The position numbers were made by a program, and so were the translations under genes. 9,320 bases of DNA from Elusimicrobia bacterium CG06_land_8_20_14_3_00_38_11 (GTDB taxonomy: Bacteria > Elusimicrobiota > UBA8919): the NCBI GenBank assembly GCA_002780205.1, contig PEVQ01000092.1:1-9320 (forward strand), given 5' to 3'. Under the pieces are notes generated by a model, which saw nothing but the letters and a program-made list of their open reading frames with translations, searched no databases and was not told the DNA's origin. Shown here one piece after another: positions 1 through 7,266 of the stretch. Position 1 is the stretch's first letter; every line of letters begins with the position of its first letter.

Positions 1-122
1 TCCTCTATGTGCTGAAGTATCAACTTCGCCTTTGCTATACCGAAAGAAAACGGATATTTGTCATTTTCATCCCGTTTCAAAACGATAACCTTGTTCCCCT
101 TGAACTCCGATAACTCAAACAT
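1..122 (-). CDS. N-terminal part of a small unrecognised protein (runs off window)
   Basis: The minus strand has an ATG at 122-120 preceded by a strong AGGAGG-type ribosome binding site, and 40 codons stay open to the window edge, so the 3' end is missing. The peptide begins MFELSEFKGNKVIVLKRD, then has a KYPFSFGIAKAKLIL stretch. It is hydrophilic, with no signal peptide or membrane segment. An FKG-x-K start followed by a short beta-like run and a Pro/Gly-containing turn loosely recalls PC4/p15-type single-strand nucleic-acid binding proteins, but this is a weak resemblance and I do not assign a function. It starts 36 bases after the stop of the membrane-protein gene with no visible terminator between them, so it may be the next gene in the same transcript. 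Its reality as a gene is well supported by the ribosome binding site; its identity is not. Confidence 0.7.
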   Translation of the reverse strand, partial: MFELSEFKGNKVIVLKRDENDKYPFSFGIAKAKLILQHIE

Positions 123-125
123 TTG

Positions 126-133
126 CTCCTCCT
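126..133 (-). promoter_or_regulatory. Shine-Dalgarno site of the leftmost partial gene
   Basis: On the minus strand the bases just upstream of the ATG at 122 read AGGAGGAGCAA, a near-perfect Shine-Dalgarno sequence at normal spacing. It is the clearest ribosome binding site in the window and fixes the start of the truncated gene. Confidence 0.75.
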
Positions 134-158
134 TTTTTCTCTCAACAGTCAATAAAAA

Positions 159-953
159 TCAGTTGAGGTCCTTCGGTGCGGAACTGGGCGGAATTTTTAC
201 GCTCTTCAATTCCAATATACCGGATATGATGGCACCCGCAAAATATATCAACCAAAGATATGTGTAATAATGACCCAAAAGCGCGGCTAAACCGGCGACA
301 AGCATTGAAACAATAAATATCTCAAAACCTATTTCAAGATACCTCCACTTCAAAGGCATTTGATTGTAGATGCTGTCAGGAGGATAATTATGCCGGCGAC
401 GACGAACTATTGCAACGGAAAGCACAAAAAATCCGACGGGCGAAATAAGTTGCGATACAAGATGAATCAATATAAATTCAGTTTTCTGGGGACCGCCGGC
501 AAACCATACCGCATCATATAATTTTAAGCCGTTGAATGAAGCGATGATTTTTGATGTGTCTATTGCGGCAATGTTCACAAGAATAAATATCAAAGCCATT
601 AAAAATCCGACGGAATAAGAAGCGACTTTGACTGCTTTAGGAAGTTCGCCCTCGTCGGAATCCCAGTAAAATATGCCGACAAGTATAGCGGGAGAAATAA
701 CCGCCATAAGAAAAAACTGACGGATGCAGTTGATGAACATAGGCCACGGATACGGGCCGATTATATTTTGTAAAGGGCGGGTTATAAAATATATTCCGAA
801 CAGAATAAAGGCATCAAAAACTTTTCTATAGCCGATTTCCCCGAATATAATATGTCTGATTTTTCCGGTTTTTCTGACTTCAAACGCCATCATAAAATAG
901 ACGACTCCCGCTATAACAGGGACCGCTATATTGATTAGAAAAACCGGAAACAT
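159..953 (-). CDS. Seven-helix integral membrane protein, function unknown
   Basis: I do not recognise this 264-residue protein. It has about seven hydrophobic segments, near residues 4-24, 45-62, 78-98, 110-131, 158-182, 206-227 and 230-248, joined by short loops, with a hydrophilic C-terminal tail. A cluster of four arginines at 184-187 directly after the fifth segment suggests that loop faces the cytoplasm. There is no visible kinase, GGDEF, transporter or protease motif, so it could be a bare sensor-like module, a small transporter or a membrane scaffold. The start is well supported: the upstream cysteine-cluster gene ends in a TGA whose A is also the A of this ATG (TGATG), and a GAGGAG site lies 11 bases upstream inside that gene. 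This implies translational coupling and possibly a joint function with the cysteine-cluster protein. Confidence 0.85.
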   Translation of the reverse strand: MFPVFLINIAVPVIAGVVYFMMAFEVRKTGKIRHIIFGEIGYRKVFDAFILFGIYFITRPLQNIIGPYPWPMFINCIRQFFLMAVISPAILVGIFYWDSDEGELPKAVKVASYSVGFLMALIFILVNIAAIDTSKIIASFNGLKLYDAVWFAGGPQKTEFILIHLVSQLISPVGFFVLSVAIVRRRRHNYPPDSIYNQMPLKWRYLEIGFEIFIVSMLVAGLAALLGHYYTYLWLIYFAGAIISGILELKSVKIPPSSAPKDLN

Positions 954-2203
954 CAGATAATTATCTCCTCAAAATTATTTTGTGAAATTAAAAGGTTGCA
1001 GATTTTGGAAAAAACCGGACTGTTCAAAAAAAGCGTTTCTTTCGTTATGTGTCCGGCATAGTTTTTATCAACAATTGAAACGGCATTTTCAACATCGCAA
1101 AGTTCCACAACAGAATTGCCGCGTAACACAGCGAATGCCCTTGAAAACCATTTTACAAGAGCATATATTACAAGTATAAGCGAATAACCGGATATAACAT
1201 TCGGAGTTGAAAAATCCGTCGGCAAAAGATGCCATTTTGTAAAAATCAAATGCTCAATATATTTTTTCACCAGTTTCATATTTTCTTTATTTTCAACATT
1301 AAAATATGTTTGGTACACACGGGAAACATCAAATTTTTTACCGTTTAATTCCAGTGTTCCATTTTTAATAATAAGTTTCACAAGGTTGCCAATCTTCTTA
1401 AAGGATGAAATCTTTGACTGACCGACAAATTTATATCCCACAAAAAGTGCATAATACAGCCGTTGTTTTTTATTAAAAGTATCATCTTTTTCTTTTTTTT
1501 CTCTGAAAGGGTCCATTCGGACAAATAATATTTTTTTATCAATTTTCTCCAATATCTCGGAAATTAACGAAGCGTTTTCTTTTTTTTGTAATTCTTCAAG
1601 CACAATCCTCAAATATTTTGCGGCTAATTTCAGGGAACTCTCATAATTATCACCTGTTTTCAGCAAATTAAGAATAAAATTTTCTAATTTTTTATAGTCG
1701 CTCCAACCAATTTTGAAATCCTCATTTACGGCAACTGTTTCATCTATCTGTCTCATCCGTTCAGGTTTCAAAGCAGCAAGTTTTTTTATTTCTAAGAGTT
1801 GTTCTTCAAGCGGAATGCCGGTGTTTTTTATTATTGACGGACACACAAAGGAAAGACGGACAATAATACCGTCCGCAGTTTTTATAAATTTAAAGGGATA
1901 TATTTTACAGGTGCTGGTTTTGGTGTCAAAACCCAATTTTTTATGGAGCAGACAGTATTTGTCATCATCCAAAAAAATACATTTACCGTCTACAAGTTCA
2001 AAATATTTTTTATTGTTCTCTTCAATAAACTTTTTTTTGCCGACAAACTTTTTTGAAATTTTCTCCCAATCAAACTTTGAGAAATTTTTATATGCCTCTT
2101 CATCAACATCTATATTCCAACCAGCACAACAAACGGCACAGTTAGGCAGGCACGAATAACGGAAATTTTCGGGAATTATAATATTTAACGCTGAAATTTG
2201 CAT
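953..2203 (-). CDS. YkgJ-type cysteine-cluster protein, FliB-like (putative protein lysine N-methylase)
   Basis: This 416-residue protein has an N-terminal metal-binding signature: C18-x3-C22-x2-C25-C26, then C75, C84, H87, C99 in a CKIYPF context, and C121. This is the layout of the YkgJ/CxxCxxCC family (zinc or iron-sulfur cluster binding). The length and cluster position match the FliB branch, in which flagellin lysine N-methylase methylates surface lysines. No flagellar gene is visible here, so flagellin as substrate is unsupported; another surface protein, possibly a neighbour, is an inference. The remaining ~290 residues are Lys-rich and helical with no motif I can name. It begins 42 bases after the protease gene with no clear ribosome binding site, and its stop overlaps the next start. 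Family membership is fairly secure; methylase activity is only suggested by homology. Confidence 0.8.
   Translation of the reverse strand: MQISALNIIIPENFRYSCLPNCAVCCAGWNIDVDEEAYKNFSKFDWEKISKKFVGKKKFIEENNKKYFELVDGKCIFLDDDKYCLLHKKLGFDTKTSTCKIYPFKFIKTADGIIVRLSFVCPSIIKNTGIPLEEQLLEIKKLAALKPERMRQIDETVAVNEDFKIGWSDYKKLENFILNLLKTGDNYESSLKLAAKYLRIVLEELQKKENASLISEILEKIDKKILFVRMDPFREKKEKDDTFNKKQRLYYALFVGYKFVGQSKISSFKKIGNLVKLIIKNGTLELNGKKFDVSRVYQTYFNVENKENMKLVKKYIEHLIFTKWHLLPTDFSTPNVISGYSLILVIYALVKWFSRAFAVLRGNSVVELCDVENAVSIVDKNYAGHITKETLFLNSPVFSKICNLLISQNNFEEIII
965..970 (-). promoter_or_regulatory. Shine-Dalgarno site for the seven-helix membrane protein
   Basis: GAGGAG on the minus strand lies 11 bases before the ATG at 953 and within the last codons of the upstream gene, where it encodes the Glu-Glu near that protein's C-terminus. 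The spacing is slightly long, but together with the TGATG stop-start overlap it supports the chosen start and coupled translation. Confidence 0.55.
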
Positions 2204-2245
2204 AAATTATTTGCTGTAAGATTCTATTAAATTTGACGACATAAA

Positions 2246-5020
2246 TCAATAGGCAAGCGACACACCGAGCGAAAAACTCCATCTGTCGCCGGAATCGTTC
2301 GTTCTTTTGGCATACTCAACCGTAATGGGCAACAGATACCCCGCCAAAAAAGTATAAAAACGAACGCCGCTGCCGACGCTGTTTTTAATTTCGTCAATTG
2401 TAACACTTTGATATTCTTCCGTATTATTAAAACCAAAACCATTATCGGTAAAGAAAAATGTGTTTATTGATTTCAGAAAAAAATCGGATATGGGCCAGAT
2501 ATTTTCAAGTGTTAAAATCGGAAATCTGTATTCAAGGGTCGCCGCAATGAGACGGTTATAAATATGAAAATCATCCGCGTGAGAAAAACCGCGAAGCGGC
2601 AGACGAAAATATCTTTTATTTGAGCCCTCGCTTGCAACAAAAAGGTTGCCCAAAACAACCGTACTTTCGGAAAAAACAGGAAAATACTTTTCGTACCTCA
2701 ATACATATTCTTTATATTCTATATCGCCTTCATATTCCAAAAATGCTTTTCTGAAAAGTAATTGGAAATCTGAGCCGAATCGTGCATACAGATACTTTCC
2801 GGTTATAGTATCTCTTTCATACGCAACGGAATATCTGTTTGTCCTGTAGTCAGCGAGTAATTCGTCAAGTGTTTTGTCTGTCTCCGTAAATTTTTTTGTC
2901 GAGACCGCCATTGAGATGCTGTTAAACCTGTCCAGCGGATATACTACGCCTATAGACTGAGTGTTTTCCTTGTCTCTGTATATATCTTCGGAATTAACCA
3001 CAAATTCGGAGTTATCACCGGCAGAAGAAAATATAAACTGAGGACGCCATTTCAAGTAGGAATACCCGACGCTATACTGCAAATCCCCGCTACCTGATGA
3101 ATACAGAAGTTGACTGGATATCTGGTGGTTTCCGAAAAGATCCGATGCCTGCCAGTATGTCGCAAGAAAAAGTCCAAACTCCGAGTGATACATAACAAAC
3201 GGCACCAGAACATCAAGCGAGGGCTTAAAACGATACGGGAATATAGGTGATGCCAAATACTTGTTTTCCGTTGACGATTCAACAGAAAATTCTTCCTGCT
3301 TATTTTCCTGTAACTTATTTTCAAACGAGGAAATATCGGCGAGATAAATATCTTTTCTGAAATTTCTGTAATATTCAAATACTATACTTTGACCGTTGGG
3401 AGTCGGGCAGGGATTAGAAACACCTGTTAGTAAATCGGTGCATTTCCTGATTCCGGAACCATCAACGGCAACCGAATAAATGTTAACAGGAGAACCTACT
3501 TTTTCATCGGATACAAAAAATATTCGTTCACCGTCAGCAGAAAAAACCGGCTCTGTCTCATTGCCCGGAAAATTCGTAAGACGAATCTTTTTTTGTGTCT
3601 TAAGTTCAAACAAAAAAACATCGCTCTGATATGTTGCCGAATCCTCCTGTGAAAATGCAATAAAATTACCGTCGGGACTATAGGAAGGCACTGACTGATT
3701 TTCCATGTCATCAGTTATTTTTTTCACCGAGTTATCCTCAAAATTGAATTCATAAATATCGTTATATGCCCTTTCCATTCCGATAAAAATTATTTTTTTA
3801 CCGTCGGGAGAAAAGAATGGCGACTTTACTGTAAATATATCAAGCGGAAGTTTGGAAGGTTTTTCGTTTTTAATATCGTAAATAAAAATATAGTCTTTCT
3901 GTGTTTTTTCTCCGGCAAACGCCAGAATGTTTCCGTCCGGAGAAAAAGAGATTTTTCCATTGTGTATCACATCTATTTGAGAACTGTTGCCTTCGGCAAT
4001 AATTTTTTTCTTTTTAGTTTCAAGCGACATAACAACGATTTTATTTACCCCATCATCGTCGGTAATGTACGCCATTGATTTCCCGTCACAAGATACCGCA
4101 GGATTCGTATTAAAATCCGGAATATTGTCGCCGTTATCCTCCGTCAGTTTTAATCCGTAATCCTTTGCTTCCTTGAAACCGATTATTTTATCATCATATT
4201 TTTCGTAAAGCCACTCTTCCCACTTTTTCATAAATAGACCGGGCGAGATATTTAATGTGTCGGTAAAAGCAGCAGATGTATCAAGTTTATCGCGCAAGAC
4301 CTTAAGAATTTTCTGCGGTTTGTCGGGACCGTATTCATCAACCAAAAAATGATATGACGTCTCGGAAAGTTTATATGCGGGCGTTATCTGGTGCGGTTTC
4401 AGATGATTAAAAGTGCTTAAATTTTTCAGCGATATAACATTTTTATTTGAAACCATATCCCTGATAACCATTTCCCTCGTCGTAGCATCTATATCGCCCG
4501 TATTATATTCAGCCATTCCCTCCATCATCCATAAAGGAATAAAAATTCCCCGCGACAAACGCAACGCTTTAAGCAAAGGAGACTCTTCATAAAGAACGGT
4601 GAACTGTATCACATGAGTGAACTCATGCGGAATTACATTTCTTAACCATCTTATTGAGCCGTCGTTATATACGATAAACCGGTTTTTGAATACCTCCGTT
4701 ACTCCGCCAGTTCCTTCGCCGACATCAACGATATTTGTTTGTTCAAATTCATTGTGATTCCTGTAAATAAAAAACGGGATTTTTTTTGAAGGACGGTATT
4801 CATAAAAACGGGTCGTATTGTTGAATGCGTCTTCCAAGATTTCCGAAATAATCGGCAAAAGTTCTTTACATTCCGGATAATGATATATTTTGAAATGCTC
4901 CGTCTCAATGTATTCCCATTTTTTTACATCGGTTATGACTTTGTTTTCACAATAAAGGCAATTAAAAATTAAAAATGTAAAATTAAAAATTGATGTGAAT
5001 AGTAAAATACTTTTTCTCAT
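2246..5020 (-). CDS. Outer-membrane protease: peptidase MA-like domain, PD40 propeller, Omp85-type barrel
   Basis: This 924-residue protein starts with a hydrophobic signal segment (about 5-23), then a peptidase MA-like gluzincin domain. H132-E-F-T-H136 is the HExxH zinc motif and E167 in WMMEGMAEY is the likely third ligand, so the active site looks intact. Residues about 305-563 hold six PD40/TolB-like blades with repeated SPDG-type turns (near 360, 404, 448 and variants at 310, 494, 540), forming a six-blade propeller. A linker leads to a beta-rich C-terminal region (590-924) with Omp85/BamA barrel hallmarks: R810-G-F, E830-x-R, FFTDNGFG near 856-863, SVGSGVR at 881-887 and a terminal tyrosine. 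No POTRA domains are seen. I infer an outer-membrane barrel with periplasmic protease and propeller. The ATG overlaps the TPR gene stop as ATGA, so the two are coupled; there is no separate strong ribosome binding site. Confidence 0.88.
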   Translation of the reverse strand: MRKSILLFTSIFNFTFLIFNCLYCENKVITDVKKWEYIETEHFKIYHYPECKELLPIISEILEDAFNNTTRFYEYRPSKKIPFFIYRNHNEFEQTNIVDVGEGTGGVTEVFKNRFIVYNDGSIRWLRNVIPHEFTHVIQFTVLYEESPLLKALRLSRGIFIPLWMMEGMAEYNTGDIDATTREMVIRDMVSNKNVISLKNLSTFNHLKPHQITPAYKLSETSYHFLVDEYGPDKPQKILKVLRDKLDTSAAFTDTLNISPGLFMKKWEEWLYEKYDDKIIGFKEAKDYGLKLTEDNGDNIPDFNTNPAVSCDGKSMAYITDDDGVNKIVVMSLETKKKKIIAEGNSSQIDVIHNGKISFSPDGNILAFAGEKTQKDYIFIYDIKNEKPSKLPLDIFTVKSPFFSPDGKKIIFIGMERAYNDIYEFNFEDNSVKKITDDMENQSVPSYSPDGNFIAFSQEDSATYQSDVFLFELKTQKKIRLTNFPGNETEPVFSADGERIFFVSDEKVGSPVNIYSVAVDGSGIRKCTDLLTGVSNPCPTPNGQSIVFEYYRNFRKDIYLADISSFENKLQENKQEEFSVESSTENKYLASPIFPYRFKPSLDVLVPFVMYHSEFGLFLATYWQASDLFGNHQISSQLLYSSGSGDLQYSVGYSYLKWRPQFIFSSAGDNSEFVVNSEDIYRDKENTQSIGVVYPLDRFNSISMAVSTKKFTETDKTLDELLADYRTNRYSVAYERDTITGKYLYARFGSDFQLLFRKAFLEYEGDIEYKEYVLRYEKYFPVFSESTVVLGNLFVASEGSNKRYFRLPLRGFSHADDFHIYNRLIAATLEYRFPILTLENIWPISDFFLKSINTFFFTDNGFGFNNTEEYQSVTIDEIKNSVGSGVRFYTFLAGYLLPITVEYAKRTNDSGDRWSFSLGVSLAY
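4960..4991 (-). repeat. Imperfect 7-base tandem repeat (unit AATTAAA on + strand) in signal-peptide codons
   Basis: On the plus strand the block reads AATTAAA, AATTAAA, AATGTAA, AATTAAA, AATT: about four and a half 7-base units, the third differing at two positions. On the coding strand it encodes the Phe/Ile/Asn/Leu-rich core of the protease signal peptide (about residues 10-20). Seven is not a multiple of three, so gain or loss of one unit would shift the frame. The imperfect third unit should reduce slippage. Confidence 0.8.
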
Positions 5021-5844
5021 TTTATTGAAAGATATTTCTTTGCGTCAAGATTATTCGGTTCAATTGATAAAACTTTTTGGAAACAATTTTTTGCTTCCGG
5101 TTTTCTGTTCATATTAAGATATGTTTTACCCAAACCCAAAAGTGCCGCGGAGGAATTTGGCTTTTTTTCAATCACTTTTTTATAATATGTTTCCGCGGAT
5201 ATAAAATCTTTTTTTATTGAGTATGTTTCTGCAATTTTTATCAAAATTTCCGGTGAAAGGACAGGATTTACCGTCTCCGCAAATTTGAATTTTTCCAATG
5301 CCTCGTCATACATATCCCTTGCTTTGTAAGACAATGCAAGATTTATCAGCGTCGTCTGATTTTTAGGCTCAATTGACATCGCTGCCGCATACTGTTCGGA
5401 AGCAAATTCATATCTGTTCAGACGAAAAAAAAGATTGCCGTAACGCAAACGCATATAAAAATCCTGCGGACGGTTTCTCAAAAATTTTTCGTAATAATTA
5501 AACGCCTTGTCCGTTAGATTAAGTTCGTCATACATAATTGCAAGATAGAAAAATACTCTTATATCCACGGCGCCTAATTTAAGGGCTTTCTGCATAAGGT
5601 TGACCGCTTCAGGATAATAATCTCTGCCTTTCTGATAGAGGGCGATTCCGCTTTCAATATAAGAAAAAATATCTTCCGGATTTTCTTCAATTCGTGCACG
5701 GGCATTAATTATAATTTTGTTGAGTTTTTCAACGGGCAAGTATTGTGTGGAACTTTTAAGAAATTTCTCTTTTTTGTAGAAAGTCAAAAAAACGGAAGAA
5801 GCAATTATCAAAAACACAAAAAGATACAATAGAAATTTTTTCAT
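5017..5844 (-). CDS. Membrane-anchored TPR repeat protein
   Basis: This 275-residue protein starts with a short basic end (MKK) and a single hydrophobic helix at about 4-22, giving a signal anchor with the rest probably in the periplasm. Six tetratricopeptide repeats follow, roughly at 58-91, 94-127, 128-161, 162-195, 197-230 and 231-264, each with the usual Gly/Ala-Tyr-Ala pattern and the Pro that ends each repeat (RPQD, EPKN, KPNS, EPNN). TPR arrays bind other proteins; no enzyme domain is present. Its stop overlaps the start of the barrel protease by four bases (ATGA), so it may be an assembly or docking partner of that protein, which is an inference. The ATG at 5844 is the first possible one, since an in-frame TAG lies just upstream, but no Shine-Dalgarno sequence is visible before it. 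Confidence 0.87.
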   Translation of the reverse strand: MKKFLLYLFVFLIIASSVFLTFYKKEKFLKSSTQYLPVEKLNKIIINARARIEENPEDIFSYIESGIALYQKGRDYYPEAVNLMQKALKLGAVDIRVFFYLAIMYDELNLTDKAFNYYEKFLRNRPQDFYMRLRYGNLFFRLNRYEFASEQYAAAMSIEPKNQTTLINLALSYKARDMYDEALEKFKFAETVNPVLSPEILIKIAETYSIKKDFISAETYYKKVIEKKPNSSAALLGLGKTYLNMNRKPEAKNCFQKVLSIEPNNLDAKKYLSIK

Positions 5845-5859
5845 TGTTCGCTACAATCA

Positions 5860-5900
5860 CCCCAAATTCCCGACCCTAAATAGTCGGCTACAAGTTGGGG
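5860..5900 (-). repeat. Two-part inverted repeat between rpsA and the TPR gene
   Basis: The outer arms CCCCAA (5860-5865) and TTGGGG (5895-5900) pair, and inside them CCGAC (5870-5874) pairs with GTCGG (5883-5887) around an 8-base loop. The bulge is asymmetric (4 and 7 bases). The motif GCTACA occurs on the plus strand at both edges and inside the element, as in small dispersed palindromic elements. It is GC-richer than its surroundings. No run of U follows on the transcribed strand, so it is a poor candidate for an intrinsic terminator. It nearly fills the 63-base gap and could act as an RNA structure, a processing site or a relic of a miniature repeat. Confidence 0.6.
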
Positions 5901-5907
5901 GCTACAT

Positions 5908-7266
5908 TTATCTGTTTGATTCGTTTTCCTCTATCAAGTCCGCAAATTTAATTTTTGTCTCCTGTGAATTGAGAAAACCTTTTACTTCCTGTTCTTCCTG
6001 CTGTTTTTCATATTGTTTAATAGACAACTCTATTCGCTTTTTTGATTTGTCCACTTTGACAATAATGCCTTTAACATTCTCACCGACGGTAAGCACATCC
6101 GACGGCTTATCAATCCGGGTTTTGGAAATTTCAGAAACATGGATAAACCCGTGGATATTCTGTTCAAGTTGCGCAACACAACCGAAATCCATCAGTTTTA
6201 TTATATGCCCCTGTACTACTTTTCCTATTTCATACTTATCAAAGGGGTTCTCAAAAATCGCTTTGTAACTTAGAGAAACTTTTTTTTTATCTTTATTGGA
6301 ATCAATTACAATTGCCTCAATTTCCTGTCCGGTATCAAAAACATCTTTCGGATGGGCTATTCTTTCCGTCCATGAAATATCGGAAACATGAATTAGTCCT
6401 TCCACACCGTCTTCAAGCATAACAAAAGCGCCGAACGAAGTAAGCGATGTTATTTTACCTTTCACCCTCATTCCCGGTTTGTAATTTTCTTCAACATCGT
6501 CCCACGGATTTTTTTGGAGTTGTTTTAATCCGAGCGCAATTTTGTTTTCCTTGGGGTCAAATTTTAATACCACAACTTCCAGTTCTTCGCCGATTTTGTA
6601 TAAGTCGGAAAGATTTTCAATCCGTTTATACGAAACATCGTTAATATGAAGAAGTCCGTCAATACCGCCGAGGTCCACAAAAATCCCAAAAGCGGTAATA
6701 GTTGCAATTTTACCTTTTATGATGTCGCCTTCTTTAATTGAAGAAAGCACTTTTTGTTTTTCAAGTTCATTTTTTTCCTTTTCTATGATTTTATTTGATA
6801 CGACGACATTTTTGCTTTTTCTGTCAAACTCGGTGATTTTTACATCAATAGTCATCCCGACCGGTTTTGAAGAACATTTTTTTGATAGTTGGGAAGAAGG
6901 CATAAATGCAATGATACCTTCCGCATCCACCTCATAGCCGCCTTTTATTTTTTTGGTTATTTTACCTTGAATTATTTTTTTTGTCTTAAAATTTTCATCG
7001 GCATTTTTCCACACCATAATATCTCTTGCCTTTCTGTAAGAAATAACCGGAGAGCCGTCCCGCGAATCCAGACGACTTATAAATATATCTATCTCCGAGC
7101 CGATTTTCGGCAATGTTTGAAAATCACTGACATTCACAAAACCTTCTCTCTTTAATCCCAAATCCACGACAACTTGCCCGTTCATAACGGCAATAACCTT
7201 TGACTTCACAATCTGTCCCGGTTTCAATTCCTGAATATCCGGCATCTTATCCATCATTTCTTCCAT
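5908..7266 (-). CDS. rpsA: 30S ribosomal protein S1
   Basis: This protein binds single-stranded mRNA and helps load it on the 30S subunit. The 452 residues contain five S1 (OB-fold) domains at about 15-79, 97-159, 178-248, 263-334 and 346-417. Domains 3 to 5 carry the classic FG-x-F/C-V...G-L/F-I/L-H-V/I-S/N-D/E signature (for example GAFVML with GLIHVSDISW), while domains 1 and 2 are more divergent, as is normal for the ribosome-binding end of S1. The E. coli protein has six domains and 557 residues, so this form is one domain shorter; a charged tail (418-452) takes the last place. It overlaps the end of ispH by 13 bases. The ATG at 7266 is favoured because AGGGAAG lies 4 bases upstream; an alternative ATG at 7254 would share its A with the ispH TGA. 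Both give the same functional protein. Confidence 0.95.
   Translation of the reverse strand: MEEMMDKMPDIQELKPGQIVKSKVIAVMNGQVVVDLGLKREGFVNVSDFQTLPKIGSEIDIFISRLDSRDGSPVISYRKARDIMVWKNADENFKTKKIIQGKITKKIKGGYEVDAEGIIAFMPSSQLSKKCSSKPVGMTIDVKITEFDRKSKNVVVSNKIIEKEKNELEKQKVLSSIKEGDIIKGKIATITAFGIFVDLGGIDGLLHINDVSYKRIENLSDLYKIGEELEVVVLKFDPKENKIALGLKQLQKNPWDDVEENYKPGMRVKGKITSLTSFGAFVMLEDGVEGLIHVSDISWTERIAHPKDVFDTGQEIEAIVIDSNKDKKKVSLSYKAIFENPFDKYEIGKVVQGHIIKLMDFGCVAQLEQNIHGFIHVSEISKTRIDKPSDVLTVGENVKGIIVKVDKSKKRIELSIKQYEKQQEEQEVKGFLNSQETKIKFADLIEENESNR

Noticed and set aside
1713..2159. Plus-strand open frame of 148 codons
   Set aside because: It lies antisense within the cysteine-cluster gene; its translation is a Ser/Phe-rich product with no family features, as expected for a shadow of an AT-rich, Lys-rich gene.
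953..2203. Naming the cysteine-cluster protein fliB
   Set aside because: No flagellin or flagellar gene is in view and the YkgJ/CxxCxxCC family is broad, so only the family is given and no gene symbol.
3052..3378. Minus-strand open frame of 108 codons inside the protease gene
   Set aside because: It is another frame of the barrel and linker region and shows no domain; the main frame carries all the recognisable motifs.
4954..5020. Lipoprotein signal on the barrel protease
   Set aside because: Cys21 and Cys24 follow Asn and Tyr rather than the small residues of a lipobox, so an ordinary Sec signal peptide is more likely.
2246..5020. TolB of the Tol-Pal system
   Set aside because: The PD40 blades resemble TolB, but the HExxH protease domain, the barrel and the absence of tolQ, tolR, tolA and pal nearby exclude it.
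5860..5900. Intrinsic terminator after rpsA
   Set aside because: The stem is interrupted by an asymmetric bulge and no U-rich run follows on the transcribed strand; the sequence after it is GTGATTGTAGCG.
5969..6268. Plus-strand open frame of 99 codons
   Set aside because: It is antisense to the S1 domains of rpsA, whose protein sequence is clearly real; no ribosome binding site or recognisable domain supports the antisense frame.
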